Shown piece after piece: positions 1 through 9,351 of a stretch of 64,000 nucleotides of DNA. Under the pieces are notes generated by a model. The model was given only the letters and a program-made list of their open reading frames with translations. It ran no database searches and had not been told where the DNA came from. Every line of letters begins with the position of its first letter. Within the stretch, counting starts at the first letter, position 1. Location of the stretch: positions 887,288-951,287 of the forward strand of contig CANLXA010000003.1 in NCBI GenBank assembly GCA_947494975.1, in the 5' to 3' direction. This DNA is from an uncultured Roseicyclus sp. (GTDB lineage Bacteria; Pseudomonadota; Alphaproteobacteria; Rhodobacterales; Rhodobacteraceae). The translations under genes and the position numbers were made by a program.

Positions 1-618
1 TACGATCTGGCGCGTACCCATGGCCTGGCGCTGATCGTGGATGAAACCTACCGCGATTTTCATTCCTCGGATGCCGCACCCCATGATCTCTTCACCGATC
101 CCGATTGGGACGAGACCTTCATCCACCTCTATTCCTTCTCCAAGGCCTACCGGCTGACCGGCCACCGGGTGGGGGCGATCATGGCGAGTGAGGCGCGGTT
201 GGCGGAAGTTGAGAAATTCCTCGACACGGTCGCGATCTGTCCACCGCAGGTGGGCCAGATCGGCGCGCTATGGGGGATGCGGAACCTGGGGCAGTGGCTG
301 GCCGGCGAACGGCTGGAAATCCTCGCGCGGCGCGATGCGATCGTGCAGGGCTTCGGGCGGCTGCCCGAGTGGCAGGTGCTGGGATGTGGCGCCTATTTCG
401 CCTATGTCCGCCACCCGTTTAACAGACCGTCGGATCAGGTGGCCAGGGATCTGGTGGATCAGGCGCATCTGCTGGTTCTGCCCGGCACCATGTTCGGCCC
501 CCTGAAGGCCCGGGGCGGCACCGGCCAGGCCGAGGCCACCTTGCGCATCGCATTTGCCAATGCCGACCGCGCGGGCCTTGACCATCTTGTGACACGGCTG
601 GCGGACCTGCCCGGATAG
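1..618 (+). CDS. Class I/II pyridoxal-phosphate aminotransferase, 5' end missing
   Basis: The reading frame is open from the first base of the window, so the N-terminal half lies upstream; 205 codons remain. The visible part is the C-terminal portion of a fold-type I PLP aminotransferase. It has the VDETY strand whose Asp contacts the PLP ring nitrogen, then the PLP-lysine segment SFSKAYRLTGHRVG, and a C-terminal small domain with the substrate-carboxylate Arg in TLRIAFAN. The family transfers amino groups between amino acids and 2-oxo acids in the cytoplasm. The substrate cannot be read from this fragment. It ends 81 bp before the next gene on the same strand. Confidence 0.9.
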   Translation, partial: YDLARTHGLALIVDETYRDFHSSDAAPHDLFTDPDWDETFIHLYSFSKAYRLTGHRVGAIMASEARLAEVEKFLDTVAICPPQVGQIGALWGMRNLGQWLAGERLEILARRDAIVQGFGRLPEWQVLGCGAYFAYVRHPFNRPSDQVARDLVDQAHLLVLPGTMFGPLKARGGTGQAEATLRIAFANADRAGLDHLVTRLADLPG

Positions 619-699
619 ACCCGCATCCCCTTGCCCCCGCTGGGGCGATTGCGTATCGGTTCCTGCAAGAAATTTCACGCGCAAGGGGCGACCGGATCA

Positions 700-2553
700 A
701 TGGCCAGAGCAGCGGCAAAGAAAGCCTCCAACGTCTTCGTCTGGATCCTGATGGGCCTGTTGTTCATCGCCCTGGCGGGCTTCGGCATCGGGTCGTTCAG
801 CGGCGGCGCCAGCCAGGTCGGCGCCGTGGGTGACGTGGAGATCACGGCCGAGGATTATTTCCGCGCCCTCAACAACGAGATCACGGCCCAGATCGCCCAG
901 ACCGGGGAGCCGGTGAACTTCGCCAGCCTGCGCGCGCGCGGCATCGATCAGCAGGTGCTGGCCGGGCTGGTGGCCCGCGCGGCGCTCTCCAACGAGGCGG
1001 CGCAGATGGGGATTTCCGTGGGCGACGAGGAGGTTGCCCGCCAGATCCAGCAGATCAGCGCGTTTCAGGGCACCGCGGGGGTGTTCGACCGCGAGACCTA
1101 CGAATTTGTCCTGCAGCAGCAGGGCGCATCCCCCCGCGAGTTCGAGGCCGATACCCGCGAGGATGTCAGCCGCGCGATCCTGCAAAGCGCCGTGATCGGG
1201 GGGCTGTCGGCACCCGACCTCTTTGCCGAGGCCATCGTGGCCTATCAGGGCGAGACCCGCGATTTCACCCGCCTGACTGTGACGCGCAATGAACTGACCG
1301 AGCCGCTGCCGGAGCCCACCGACGAGGACCTGGCCGCCTATTACGACGAAAATCCGCAGCGCTTCACCCGCCCCGAGGCCCGCGCGATCACCTATGCGTG
1401 GATCATACCGGCCCAAATCATGGATGGCGTCGATGTGGATGAGGACGCCCTGCGCGATCTCTACAACGATCGCGCAAGCCTCTACATCCAGCCCGAGCGG
1501 CGGCTTCTGGAACGGCTTGTTTTCGGCACCGAGGACGACGCCCAAGCCGCCTATGACGCGATTGCCGCGGGCGAGACGGATTTCGACACTCTGGTGGAAG
1601 ACCGCGACCTGACGCTGGACGATGTCGATCTGGGCGAAGTCTCCCGCATCGACCTGGGCGCCGAGGCGGCAGAGGCGATCTTTGCCGATGACGAGAGTGA
1701 GATCATCGGCCCGGTGCAGAGCAATCTCGGCCCCGCGCTGTTCCGGGTCAACGCGGTGCTGGAAGCGTCCGAAGTGTCGTTCGAGGAGGCCCGCGGCGAG
1801 CTGCGCGAGGAACTGGCCGATGAGGCCGCGCGCCGCGCCATCGACGATATGCGCGAAGCGATGGACGACATGCTGGCCGAGGGGCTGACGTTGGAAGAAC
1901 TGGCGGACCAGACCGAGATGGACTTGGGCACAATCGAGTATACCGCCACATCCGAAGACGGGATCGCGGGCTACGACGCGTTCCGCGATGCGGCCGAAGC
2001 CGTTGAGGAACGCGATTTCCCCGAGCTTATGGAGCTGAGCGACGGCGGCCTGTTCGCGCTGCGCCTGGATGAGATCATCCCCCCGACCCTGCCGCCGCTT
2101 GCGGATGTCGAAGACGAAGTCACCGAAGCGTGGGAGCAGTCGGCCCTGCGCGATGCCGTGGCCGCCCGCGCGCAGGAGCTTGTGGGTCAACTGGCGCAAG
2201 GTGCCACCTTGGAAGATCTGGGCGACACGGCGGAAGAACGCCTGATCCGCCGTCAGGATCTGCTCCCCGATCTGCCACCCACCACGGCGCCGCAGGTGTT
2301 TCAACTGGCCTCCGAGGGTGACGTGGTGATGATCCCCGGGGCGCAGGCCGCCCATATCGTGCGCCTCGATGCGATCAACGCCGCCGCACGCGACGCGCCC
2401 GATACATCGATCCTGCTGACGATTCTGGAACAGACGATCACGCAAAGCATGGCGACGGACATCTTCGAGGCTTACGGGCAGGCGGCACAGGCCGATGCCG
2501 GGATTTCCACCAATTCCGGCGTGATCAACTCCGTGCACGCCGCATTCCCGTGA
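700..2553 (+). CDS. PpiD-like membrane-anchored peptidyl-prolyl cis-trans isomerase
   Basis: A 617-residue protein with a short basic N-terminus and one membrane helix at about residues 10-33 (FVWILMGLLFIALAGFGIG), followed by a long acidic periplasmic part. Residues about 40-200 resemble the SurA N-terminal chaperone domain, and about 235-370 resemble a parvulin-type rotamase domain. Such proteins stay anchored in the inner membrane and help fold outer-membrane and secreted proteins. I chose the ATG at 700 because it follows GCAAGGGGCG and places a normal basic N-terminus before the helix. A longer frame from 631 would add 23 unlikely residues. trpE starts 10 bp after its stop, so the two are probably co-transcribed. 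Confidence 0.88.
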   Translation: MARAAAKKASNVFVWILMGLLFIALAGFGIGSFSGGASQVGAVGDVEITAEDYFRALNNEITAQIAQTGEPVNFASLRARGIDQQVLAGLVARAALSNEAAQMGISVGDEEVARQIQQISAFQGTAGVFDRETYEFVLQQQGASPREFEADTREDVSRAILQSAVIGGLSAPDLFAEAIVAYQGETRDFTRLTVTRNELTEPLPEPTDEDLAAYYDENPQRFTRPEARAITYAWIIPAQIMDGVDVDEDALRDLYNDRASLYIQPERRLLERLVFGTEDDAQAAYDAIAAGETDFDTLVEDRDLTLDDVDLGEVSRIDLGAEAAEAIFADDESEIIGPVQSNLGPALFRVNAVLEASEVSFEEARGELREELADEAARRAIDDMREAMDDMLAEGLTLEELADQTEMDLGTIEYTATSEDGIAGYDAFRDAAEAVEERDFPELMELSDGGLFALRLDEIIPPTLPPLADVEDEVTEAWEQSALRDAVAARAQELVGQLAQGATLEDLGDTAEERLIRRQDLLPDLPPTTAPQVFQLASEGDVVMIPGAQAAHIVRLDAINAAARDAPDTSILLTILEQTITQSMATDIFEAYGQAAQADAGISTNSGVINSVHAAFP

Positions 2554-2563
2554 TGGCCCGGTA

Positions 2564-4072
2564 ATGGCGCAGCTCAGCGATTTCGAACGCTTCGCCGCCG
2601 CGTGGGAGCGGGGTGAAAATCAACTGCTCCATGCCCGGCTGGCCGCCGATCTCGATACGCCCGTATCCGTGATGCTGAAGCTGACCGATGCCGGGCGCGA
2701 TGCGTTCATCCTTGAATCCGTGACCGGCGGCGAGATCCGCGGGCGCTACTCCATCATCGGCATGAAACCCGATCTGATCTGGGATTGCCGCGGCGAAGAG
2801 GCCCGGATCAACCGGTCTGCCCGCTATGATCGTGAGGCGTTCGAACCCTGCGCCGAAGCTCCGCTGGAGGCCCTGCGCGCGCTGCTCGCCGAAAGCGCCA
2901 TCGACATGCCCGATGATCTGCCCGCCGCCGCGGCGGGGCTTTTCGGCTATCTGGGCTACGACATGATCCGGCTGGTCGAGCATCTGCCGGATGTGAACCC
3001 GGATCCGCTCGGCCTGCCCGATGCGGTGCTGATCCGGCCCTCCGTCATCGCGGTTCTGGACGGGGTGAAGGGCGAGGTCACGATCGTGTCCCCGGCCTGG
3101 CAATCCAGCGGTCTGTCGGCCCGTGCGGCCTATGCCCAGGCGGCGGAGCGGGTGAGCGATGCTCTGCGCGATCTGGAGCGCTCGCCCGCCGTGGCCGCCC
3201 GCGAAATGGGCGCTGCGCAGCCCCTGGGGGAGCCTGTCTCGAATTTCAGCCATCAGGGCTATCTCGACGCCGTTGAGCAGGCCAAAGACTACATCCGCGC
3301 GGGCGACATCTTTCAGGTTGTGCCGTCGCAGCGCTGGACGCTCGATTTCCCCGAACCGCCCTTCGCGCTCTACCGCGCGCTGCGCCGCACCAACCCCTCG
3401 CCCTTCATGTTCTATTTCAACTTCGGCGGCTTCCAGGTGATCGGTGCGTCACCCGAAATCCTGGTGCGGGTCTTCGATGATGAGGTCACGATCCGGCCCA
3501 TCGCAGGCACCCGGCCGCGCGGCGCGACTCCGGAAGAGGACCGCGCGCTGGAGGCCGACCTGCTGGCCGATCAGAAGGAACTGGCCGAGCATCTGATGCT
3601 GCTGGATCTGGGCCGGAACGATACCGGCAAGGTGTCGAAGATCGGCACCGTGCGTCCGACCGAAGAATTCATTGTGGAGCGCTACAGCCACGTCATGCAC
3701 ATCGTGTCCAACGTGGTCGGCGAGTTGAGCGAGGATCACGACGCGCTCTCTGCGCTTCTGGCAGGCCTGCCCGCAGGCACCGTGTCCGGCGCGCCCAAGG
3801 TGCGCGCGATGGAGATCATCGACGAGTTGGAACCCGAAAAGCGTGGCGTCTATGGCGGCGGTGTCGGCTATTTCAGCGCCGGCGGCGACATGGATATGTG
3901 CATCGCGCTGCGCACTGCCGTGGTGCAGGACGGCAAACTCTACATCCAGGCCGGGGGTGGTGTTGTCTACGACAGCGACCCGGAGGCCGAATTTCAGGAA
4001 ACCGTCAACAAATCCCGTGCGATCCGCAAAGCGGCGGAGGACGCGAGCCTCTTCTCCCGCGGCAACACCTAG
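2564..4072 (+). CDS. trpE: Anthranilate synthase component I
   Basis: A 502-residue chorismate-utilising enzyme that, with the TrpG amidotransferase, converts chorismate and glutamine to anthranilate, the first step of tryptophan synthesis. The N-terminal domain carries FILES, the LLES-type feedback site that binds tryptophan. The C-terminal catalytic domain has RPIAGTRPRG, DLGRNDTGKVS, AGTVSGAPKVRAMEII and the closing YIQAGGGVVYDSDPE motif. Length is normal for the alphaproteobacterial unfused enzyme. It follows the PpiD-like gene by 10 bp. Its partner trpG is 2.2 kb downstream, separated by one gene on the opposite strand, so trpE and trpG are not in one transcript here. Confidence 0.97.
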   Translation: MAQLSDFERFAAAWERGENQLLHARLAADLDTPVSVMLKLTDAGRDAFILESVTGGEIRGRYSIIGMKPDLIWDCRGEEARINRSARYDREAFEPCAEAPLEALRALLAESAIDMPDDLPAAAAGLFGYLGYDMIRLVEHLPDVNPDPLGLPDAVLIRPSVIAVLDGVKGEVTIVSPAWQSSGLSARAAYAQAAERVSDALRDLERSPAVAAREMGAAQPLGEPVSNFSHQGYLDAVEQAKDYIRAGDIFQVVPSQRWTLDFPEPPFALYRALRRTNPSPFMFYFNFGGFQVIGASPEILVRVFDDEVTIRPIAGTRPRGATPEEDRALEADLLADQKELAEHLMLLDLGRNDTGKVSKIGTVRPTEEFIVERYSHVMHIVSNVVGELSEDHDALSALLAGLPAGTVSGAPKVRAMEIIDELEPEKRGVYGGGVGYFSAGGDMDMCIALRTAVVQDGKLYIQAGGGVVYDSDPEAEFQETVNKSRAIRKAAEDASLFSRGNT

Positions 4073-4261
4073 GCACCCCGTCCGGCCATTCCGGGCCAGA
4101 CCCGCCCATCTTTGTTCCCCGAAAATGCATCTTCCGGAGCGCCGCTGCGTCCCTCGCGCGGCCAGCGGCACGCGCAGATCACCGCTGCAAAACCTGCGCC
4201 GCAATCCTTAAATATCGTTAACAATACCGGCTTTCCCGAGCGATATCAGTCCCATAACCCT

Positions 4262-4281
4262 GCTTATCAACCTTGATAAGC
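4262..4281. repeat. Perfect 9-bp inverted repeat between convergent genes
   Basis: The sequence reads GCTTATCAA-CC-TTGATAAGC. It sits 6 bp beyond the stop codon of the minus-strand deacetylase-like gene and about 190 bp after trpE. Its position between convergent genes suggests a transcription terminator or mRNA 3' stabiliser, but no T-run follows on either strand, so the role is unproven. A related half (GCTTGATAAGC) appears at 50878-50888. Confidence 0.5.
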
Positions 4282-4287
4282 CAGCGC

Positions 4288-6093
4288 TCACTCCCCCGAG
4301 GCCCGCAACAGCGTGGCCGACAGCGGCGCAATCGCCACCGCTTCGGACCGGTCCCCCAAAGCCCAGGAAAACAACGCCGTGATCGTATCGGGGCGCGTAT
4401 GGCCCGCCACGATCACCGTCCCCTCCTGCGTCGCGGTGAATTCGGCCCGCGCCAGGAAGCGCGTGATCATCGTGGCGCGCTGATCCTGATCGTCGAGCAA
4501 CCGGAACAGCGTCGCACCGGGCACGCCGCTGCGGCTGGCGCTTTGTTCGGCGGCGTTCAGGCCCCGTGGAAAGGCGAGAAGCCCGTGGCCGGTTTCCGCC
4601 AGCGCGGCGACGGTGGCGTCAAGGATCGGCCGGTCGCCCTGAATGCGGCCATCGGGGCTGTCGAGCAGGGCCACGGCCTCCGGCAGCGTGCCGCGCGCCG
4701 AGGTCAACGCAACTTCCAGATCCGAGGGCGTGGCACCTTCGGGAACCATGGAACCCAGGATCACAACCTCGAACCCGGCCTCCCGGTAGGCCGCGGCACG
4801 GGCTTCGGCATCGGGGTGCAGCGGATCGATGGCGAAGGCCACCGGGATGCTGAACCGCAGAAGCGTGGATTGGTCGATCCGGCTATCGGGTTCATCGATC
4901 AGGACGATCGCCATCAGGGGCCGATCTTCGGCCGCGTCGAACGGGGATGCGAACGCGATGATCGCGCGGCCGGACGTATCGGGGTCCGCATCGTCAGCGG
5001 CGGCCGCATCGGGCGCGGCCTCATCGGGCAGCACTGGGTCGGGGTCCGGCGTCGGCGTGGGCGCGATGACCACCTGTGGCAAGGTGGAGCTTTGCGGAAA
5101 CAGCGGTGTGGAGAACGTTGCAGTATCGACGGACGGCATCACGGTTTCAGACGAAGGCGCCGCGCTGATCGTCGGGAATGCGGGCGCGGCGGGCGTCTCC
5201 GGCTCCGCTGCTTCCGCCGTTTCGCGGGTGTCGGCCACGGTCTCGTCCGGCGTTTCGGCACCCGCCGGCGTCTCCTGTGTTTCGGGGACGGCAGGGGCGG
5301 TCTCGTCAGTCGCAGCGGGCGCAGCCTCGGCCTCAGGTCCCGTGGCTGCCACCTCCGGCTCGGGGGCTGTCTCCGGCTCCTCCCGCACCTCCGGATCGGC
5401 CTCAACCGCCGACTCCGGCACCACGTCCGGCTCCGGCTCAGGCACGATTTGCGGCAAACGCGCCGTGGTGATGGTCGGGGTCTCGGTTGTATCCGGCTCG
5501 CTGAGGGCCACCGGGCCGTCGCCCACATTGGGCCGGGCGCTGGTTGCCGGGCGGTCAGGGGCTGCGCTTGCGCCGGTCTCGGTGGACAGCGACGCTGGTG
5601 CGTCTACCCCCACATCGGGCTGCGCCGCCGGGGCGGTATCAAACCGCGGAGCCGTGCTTTCGGTGGCGATCAGCGGGGCCGCGGGCACGAAGGCGCTTGG
5701 CCGCGCATCGGCGGCGGGAATCGCGGCCTCGGGCTCCGGCGGGGGGCGGTTGAATTCGCTTCCGGACGGCAGTGGCACTTCGGTGGACGGGGTGGCACGG
5801 TTTTCGACCGGCTCCGCCTCGGGCTCCGGCGCATCCGATCCGGCGGGTGCGTCGGCCATGTCCGCCGGTCCGTCCCCCGTATCGGTGCCATCGGCATCGT
5901 CCGCCACATCAGCGGCGTTCGGCTGCCCGTCGCCTGCATCCGCCGCGTCCGGTGCGGCATCGCCCGCATCGGTCGCCACCTCAACCGGCGTGTCGTCCTC
6001 CCGGGGCGGCAACGGCGTGCTTAACGACACCGCCGCAAGGCCGACGATCGCAACCACACAGCCCCAGAAAATTCCGCCACCTAGCCCACCCAT
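4288..6093 (-). CDS. Divergent polysaccharide deacetylase (YibQ-like) with long low-complexity linker
   Basis: A 601-residue protein. An N-terminal membrane helix (about residues 5-27, GGGIFWGCVVAIVGLAAVSL) is followed by some 330 residues extremely rich in Pro, Ala, Glu, Asp and Thr. A C-terminal domain of about 230 residues matches the divergent polysaccharide deacetylase family: RPLMAIVLIDEPD, then PVAFAIDP, LLDSPDGR and a final VIVAGHTRP. The domain has a beta/alpha barrel fold related to NodB, but usual metal ligands are not obvious. It probably acts at the envelope with the linker spanning the periplasm. The gene is convergent to trpE and divergent from trpG. The substrate is unknown. 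Confidence 0.85.
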   Translation of the reverse strand: MGGLGGGIFWGCVVAIVGLAAVSLSTPLPPREDDTPVEVATDAGDAAPDAADAGDGQPNAADVADDADGTDTGDGPADMADAPAGSDAPEPEAEPVENRATPSTEVPLPSGSEFNRPPPEPEAAIPAADARPSAFVPAAPLIATESTAPRFDTAPAAQPDVGVDAPASLSTETGASAAPDRPATSARPNVGDGPVALSEPDTTETPTITTARLPQIVPEPEPDVVPESAVEADPEVREEPETAPEPEVAATGPEAEAAPAATDETAPAVPETQETPAGAETPDETVADTRETAEAAEPETPAAPAFPTISAAPSSETVMPSVDTATFSTPLFPQSSTLPQVVIAPTPTPDPDPVLPDEAAPDAAAADDADPDTSGRAIIAFASPFDAAEDRPLMAIVLIDEPDSRIDQSTLLRFSIPVAFAIDPLHPDAEARAAAYREAGFEVVILGSMVPEGATPSDLEVALTSARGTLPEAVALLDSPDGRIQGDRPILDATVAALAETGHGLLAFPRGLNAAEQSASRSGVPGATLFRLLDDQDQRATMITRFLARAEFTATQEGTVIVAGHTRPDTITALFSWALGDRSEAVAIAPLSATLLRASGE

Positions 6094-6247
6094 GGCCTAT
6101 GCTCCTGTCTGCTCGCCCCCGAGGTAGATCCCCGGGTGATCAATCGCGCCGACGGTGCGGCCATTGCTTGACCCCCGGGCGCGGCTTTGAAACATGTATA
6201 GCGCGGGCGCGCGGCGCCTTCACCCCTTTTCGCTCGAGGTCCCCCGG

Positions 6248-6838
6248 ATGCTGTTGCTTATCGATAATTATGACAGTTTCACCTACAATCTGGTCCATTA
6301 CCTGGGGGAGCTTGGGGCCGATATCCGCGTCGTGCGCAACGATCAGATCTCGGTGCAGGACGCCATGGCCAGCGGGGCCAGGGGCATCGTACTCAGCCCC
6401 GGGCCCGGCTACCCGGAGCAGGCGGGGATCTGCCTGCCGCTGACCAGGGCGGCCGCGGGAGCGGGCCTGCCGCTTCTGGGTGTGTGTCTGGGCCATCAGA
6501 CGATTGGCGCGGCCTTTGGCGGCACGGTCGGGCAGCATTCCGAGATCGTGCACGGCAAACTCGGCCAGATCCGCCACGAGGGCAAAGGCGTGTTCGCGGG
6601 CCTCCCCTCGCCGCTCGCCGCAACGCGCTACCATTCGCTGGTTGTGGAGCGCGAAAGCCTGCCTGCGGAGCTAGAGGTGACGGCGGAACTGGAGGACGGC
6701 ACGATCATGGGCCTGCGCCACCGCGACCTGCCCATCGAAGGGGTGCAATTCCATCCCGAAAGCATCCGGTCGGAGCACGGCCACGCGATGCTGAAGACTT
6801 TCCTGAAGACGACCGACATGAAAGAACCCGCTTTATGA
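6248..6838 (+). CDS. trpG: Anthranilate synthase component II, glutamine amidotransferase
   Basis: A 196-residue class I glutamine amidotransferase that supplies ammonia to TrpE. It begins [20 protein letters not shown], the typical TrpG/PabA start. The nucleophile Cys is in [10 protein letters not shown] (about residue 79) and the His-Glu pair in [14 protein letters not shown] near the C-terminus. An in-frame ATG at 6194 would add 18 residues before the conserved start and is unlikely. The stop overlaps the start of trpD by ATGA, so translation is coupled. In many bacteria the same subunit also serves p-aminobenzoate synthase; no second copy is visible here. Confidence 0.96.
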   Translation: MLLLIDNYDSFTYNLVHYLGELGADIRVVRNDQISVQDAMASGARGIVLSPGPGYPEQAGICLPLTRAAAGAGLPLLGVCLGHQTIGAAFGGTVGQHSEIVHGKLGQIRHEGKGVFAGLPSPLAATRYHSLVVERESLPAELEVTAELEDGTIMGLRHRDLPIEGVQFHPESIRSEHGHAMLKTFLKTTDMKEPAL

Positions 6839-7881
6839 GCACGTCCGCACCCGATCCCAAAGGGGTCAACGCCCTGAAACCCATCATTTTCGCGGCGTCC
6901 GAAGGGCCGCTTTCCCGGGCGCAGGCGGAAGAGGCGTTCCGCCACCTGTTCGACGGCACGGCCTCACCGGCGCAGATGGGCGGGCTGATCATGGCGATGC
7001 GCGCCCGCGGCGAATCCGTGGCCGAATATGCAGCCGCCGCCCAGGTGATGCGCGAGAAATGCGTGGCCGTGACGGCGCCCGACGGCGCGATGGACATCGT
7101 GGGCACCGGCGGCGACGGCATGGGCACGCTCAACATTTCCACCGCCACCGCCTTTGTCGTGGCCGGTGCAGGCGTGCCCGTGGCCAAGCATGGCAACCGC
7201 AACCTCAGCTCCAAATCCGGCGCGGCGGATGTGCTGACGCAGATGGGCATCAACGTCATGGTCGGCCCGGACGTGGTGGAGGCGTCGCTGAAAGAGGCCA
7301 ATATCGGCTTCATGATGGCGCCCATGCATCACCCGGCGGTCAAACACGTCATGCCCGTCCGGCAGGAACTGGGGTGCAAGACGATCTTCAATATCCTCGG
7401 GCCGCTCACCAACCCCGCGGGCGTGAAACGGCAGCTGACCGGCGCCTTCGCGATCGACCTGATCTACCCGATGGCCGAGACGCTCAAGGAGTTGGGATCC
7501 GAGGCCGCGTGGCTTGTCCATGGCGCGGACGGCACCGACGAGATCTCGATCGCAGGGCCGACCTCCGTGGTGGAATTGAAGGACGGAAAGCTACGCGGGC
7601 GCGAGGTGCACCCCGAAGATGCGGGCCTGCCAGTGCATCCGTTCCGTGATATCCTCGGCGGCACACCGGAGGAGAACGCGAACGCTTTCCGCGCCGTTCT
7701 GGCCGGTGAAAAGGGCGCTTACCGCGACGCGGTCCTGATGAACGCCGCCGCCGCGCTGATCGTGGCGGGCCGCGTGTCGGACCTGCGTGACGGCGTGGAG
7801 ATTGCGGCGGATGCCATCGACATCGGCAAGGCGAAGGCAGCGGTGGACGCAGTGGCGCGGGTGACCTCAGCAGGTGTATGA
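6835..7881 (+). CDS. trpD: Anthranilate phosphoribosyltransferase
   Basis: A 348-residue enzyme that transfers the phosphoribosyl group of PRPP to anthranilate, the second step of the pathway. The PRPP-binding signature [19 protein letters not shown] is at about residues 88-106, followed by [17 protein letters not shown] and the metal-binding [13 protein letters not shown] chose the ATG that overlaps the trpG stop by four bases; an open frame further upstream overlaps trpG completely and is a shadow. A 154-bp gap containing a repeat-like hairpin separates it from trpC. Confidence 0.97.
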   Translation: MSTSAPDPKGVNALKPIIFAASEGPLSRAQAEEAFRHLFDGTASPAQMGGLIMAMRARGESVAEYAAAAQVMREKCVAVTAPDGAMDIVGTGGDGMGTLNISTATAFVVAGAGVPVAKHGNRNLSSKSGAADVLTQMGINVMVGPDVVEASLKEANIGFMMAPMHHPAVKHVMPVRQELGCKTIFNILGPLTNPAGVKRQLTGAFAIDLIYPMAETLKELGSEAAWLVHGADGTDEISIAGPTSVVELKDGKLRGREVHPEDAGLPVHPFRDILGGTPEENANAFRAVLAGEKGAYRDAVLMNAAAALIVAGRVSDLRDGVEIAADAIDIGKAKAAVDAVARVTSAGV

Positions 7882-7914
7882 CGGGATCGCCGCGCGGGGC
7901 GCGTCGACCGAAGC

Positions 7915-7960
7915 GGGGGGCCAGCCCCCCGCACCCCCCGGAGTTTTTTGCCAAGATGAA
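7915..7960 (+). repeat. Dispersed hairpin repeat, copy A (terminator-like)
   Basis: The element has a GGGGGG-CCAG-CCCCCC hairpin, a second C-run, then GGAGTTTTTTGCCAAGATGAA. A second copy in the opposite orientation lies at 37719-37763 with the same order and nearly the same tail (AGAGTTTTTGGCCAAGATGAA). This looks like a short dispersed intergenic repeat. Lying between trpD and trpC, it could reduce transcription into trpC. Confidence 0.7.
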
Positions 7961-8035
7961 GGCGCAGACCGCGCAGCGGGCCCGGCCGGGCGGGATGATC
8001 TTGGCGGGCCGGACCCGATCGCGTAAGGGAGGGAC

Positions 8036-8836
8036 ATGAGCACGATACTCGACAAGATCAAAGCCTATAAGCTGGACGAAGTGGCCGCCGCCAAGGCCGC
8101 ACGCCCCCTGGCGCAGGTTGAGGATGCGGCCCGTGCCGCGCCGCCCCTCCGCGGCTTTGCCGATGCGCTGCGCGCCGCGCAGGAGACCGGCTATGGCCTG
8201 ATCGCGGAGATCAAGAAGGCCAGCCCCTCCAAAGGCCTGATCCGTGCCGATTTCGATCCGCCCGCGCTTGCCAAGGCCTATGAGGGGGGCGGGGCGACCT
8301 GCCTCTCGGTCCTCACCGATACGCCGTCCTTTCAGGGCGCGCCCGCGTATCTGCAAGCCGCCCGCGCCGCCACCGCCCTGCCCTGCCTGCGCAAGGATTT
8401 CCTCTACGACACCTATCAGGTGGCCGAGGCGCGCGCCTGGGGGGCGGATTGCATCCTGATCATCATGGCATCCGTAAGCGATGCGCAAGCCGCCGAGCTG
8501 GAAGACGCCGCGCGGCATTGGGGCATGGATGCCCTGATCGAGGTCCATGACGGCGCCGAACTCGACCGCGCCATGGCGCTGAAATCCCCGCTTCTGGGCA
8601 TCAACAACCGCAACCTCAACACGTTCGAGACGTCGCTTGACACGACCCGCACCTTGGCCGCCCGTGTGCCCGCGGACCGCATGGTGATCTCCGAATCCGG
8701 GCTGTTCACGCCCTCCGATCTGGCCGATATGGCCGCCCACGGCGCGCGCAGCTTCCTGATCGGCGAAAGCCTCATGCGGCAAGGCGATGTGGCGGCAGCG
8801 ACGGCGGCCCTGCTGGCTGATCCGGTGGCGGCATAA
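8036..8836 (+). CDS. trpC: Indole-3-glycerol phosphate synthase
   Basis: A 266-residue TIM-barrel enzyme that closes the indole ring from carboxyphenylamino-deoxyribulose phosphate. The signature [13 protein letters not shown] is at about residues 58-70, followed by [27 protein letters not shown] and VISESG, all in the right order. The start is preceded by AAGGGAGGGAC, a strong ribosome-binding site. The stop codon overlaps the first base of the moaC ATG. No trpF is visible nearby; in this group trpF and trpBA usually lie elsewhere. Confidence 0.97.
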   Translation: MSTILDKIKAYKLDEVAAAKAARPLAQVEDAARAAPPLRGFADALRAAQETGYGLIAEIKKASPSKGLIRADFDPPALAKAYEGGGATCLSVLTDTPSFQGAPAYLQAARAATALPCLRKDFLYDTYQVAEARAWGADCILIIMASVSDAQAAELEDAARHWGMDALIEVHDGAELDRAMALKSPLLGINNRNLNTFETSLDTTRTLAARVPADRMVISESGLFTPSDLADMAAHGARSFLIGESLMRQGDVAAATAALLADPVAA

Positions 8837-9351
8837 TGGCGGATCTCACGCATTTTGATGGGGACGGCCACGCCCATATGGTCGATGTCTCGGGCAAACC
8901 CGTGACCGACCGGATCGCGATCGCGGAAGCGCACATCAAGATGTTGCCGCAAACCCTTGATCTTGTGGAACAAGGAACCGCCCAGAAGGGCGATGTTCTG
9001 GGTGTCGCGCGGCTGGCCGGGATCATGGGGGCCAAGAAATGCGCGGAGCTGATCCCGCTTTGCCATCCGCTGCCGATCACGAAGGTTGCCGTGGATCTGA
9101 TGACCGATCGGGACCTGCCCGGCGTCCGGATCACCGCAACGGTCAAGACATCCGGCCAGACCGGGGTGGAGATGGAGGCGCTCACCGCCGCCTCCACCGC
9201 CGCGCTCACGGTCTATGACATGCTGAAAGCGGCCGAGAAAAGCATGGAAATCGGGGGCCTGCGGGTGGTTCTGAAAGACGGCGGCACGTCCGGACATTAT
9301 CGCGCCGACCCGGGGGGGGGCGATGAGGCCCCGGAAGGAAGCATGTCGTGA
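8836..9351 (+). CDS. moaC: Cyclic pyranopterin monophosphate synthase
   Basis: A 171-residue molybdenum-cofactor enzyme that, with MoaA, converts GTP to cyclic pyranopterin monophosphate. Conserved blocks are [47 protein letters not shown], and the active-site [17 protein letters not shown] with Glu and the following helix. A glycine- and glutamate-rich tail of about 18 residues extends past the usual end. It overlaps trpC by one base and moeA by four (GTGA), so the trp and moco genes here form one translationally coupled run. Confidence 0.96.
   Translation: MADLTHFDGDGHAHMVDVSGKPVTDRIAIAEAHIKMLPQTLDLVEQGTAQKGDVLGVARLAGIMGAKKCAELIPLCHPLPITKVAVDLMTDRDLPGVRITATVKTSGQTGVEMEALTAASTAALTVYDMLKAAEKSMEIGGLRVVLKDGGTSGHYRADPGGGDEAPEGSMS

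Noticed and set aside
697..2538. Long minus-strand open frame opposite the PpiD-like gene
   Set aside because: It mirrors the codon bias of the real gene, is rich in His, Gly, Arg and Gln, and has no recognisable domain or start context.
4207..4221. TTAA-N6-TTAAC resembling a CtrA site
   Set aside because: The spacing is 6 instead of 7 and it lies between convergent genes where no promoter is expected.
4273..6127. Two long plus-strand open frames opposite the deacetylase-like gene
   Set aside because: They consist of Arg/Gly/His or Ser/Ala/Gly runs that are the complement of the Pro/Ala/Glu linker; no domain.
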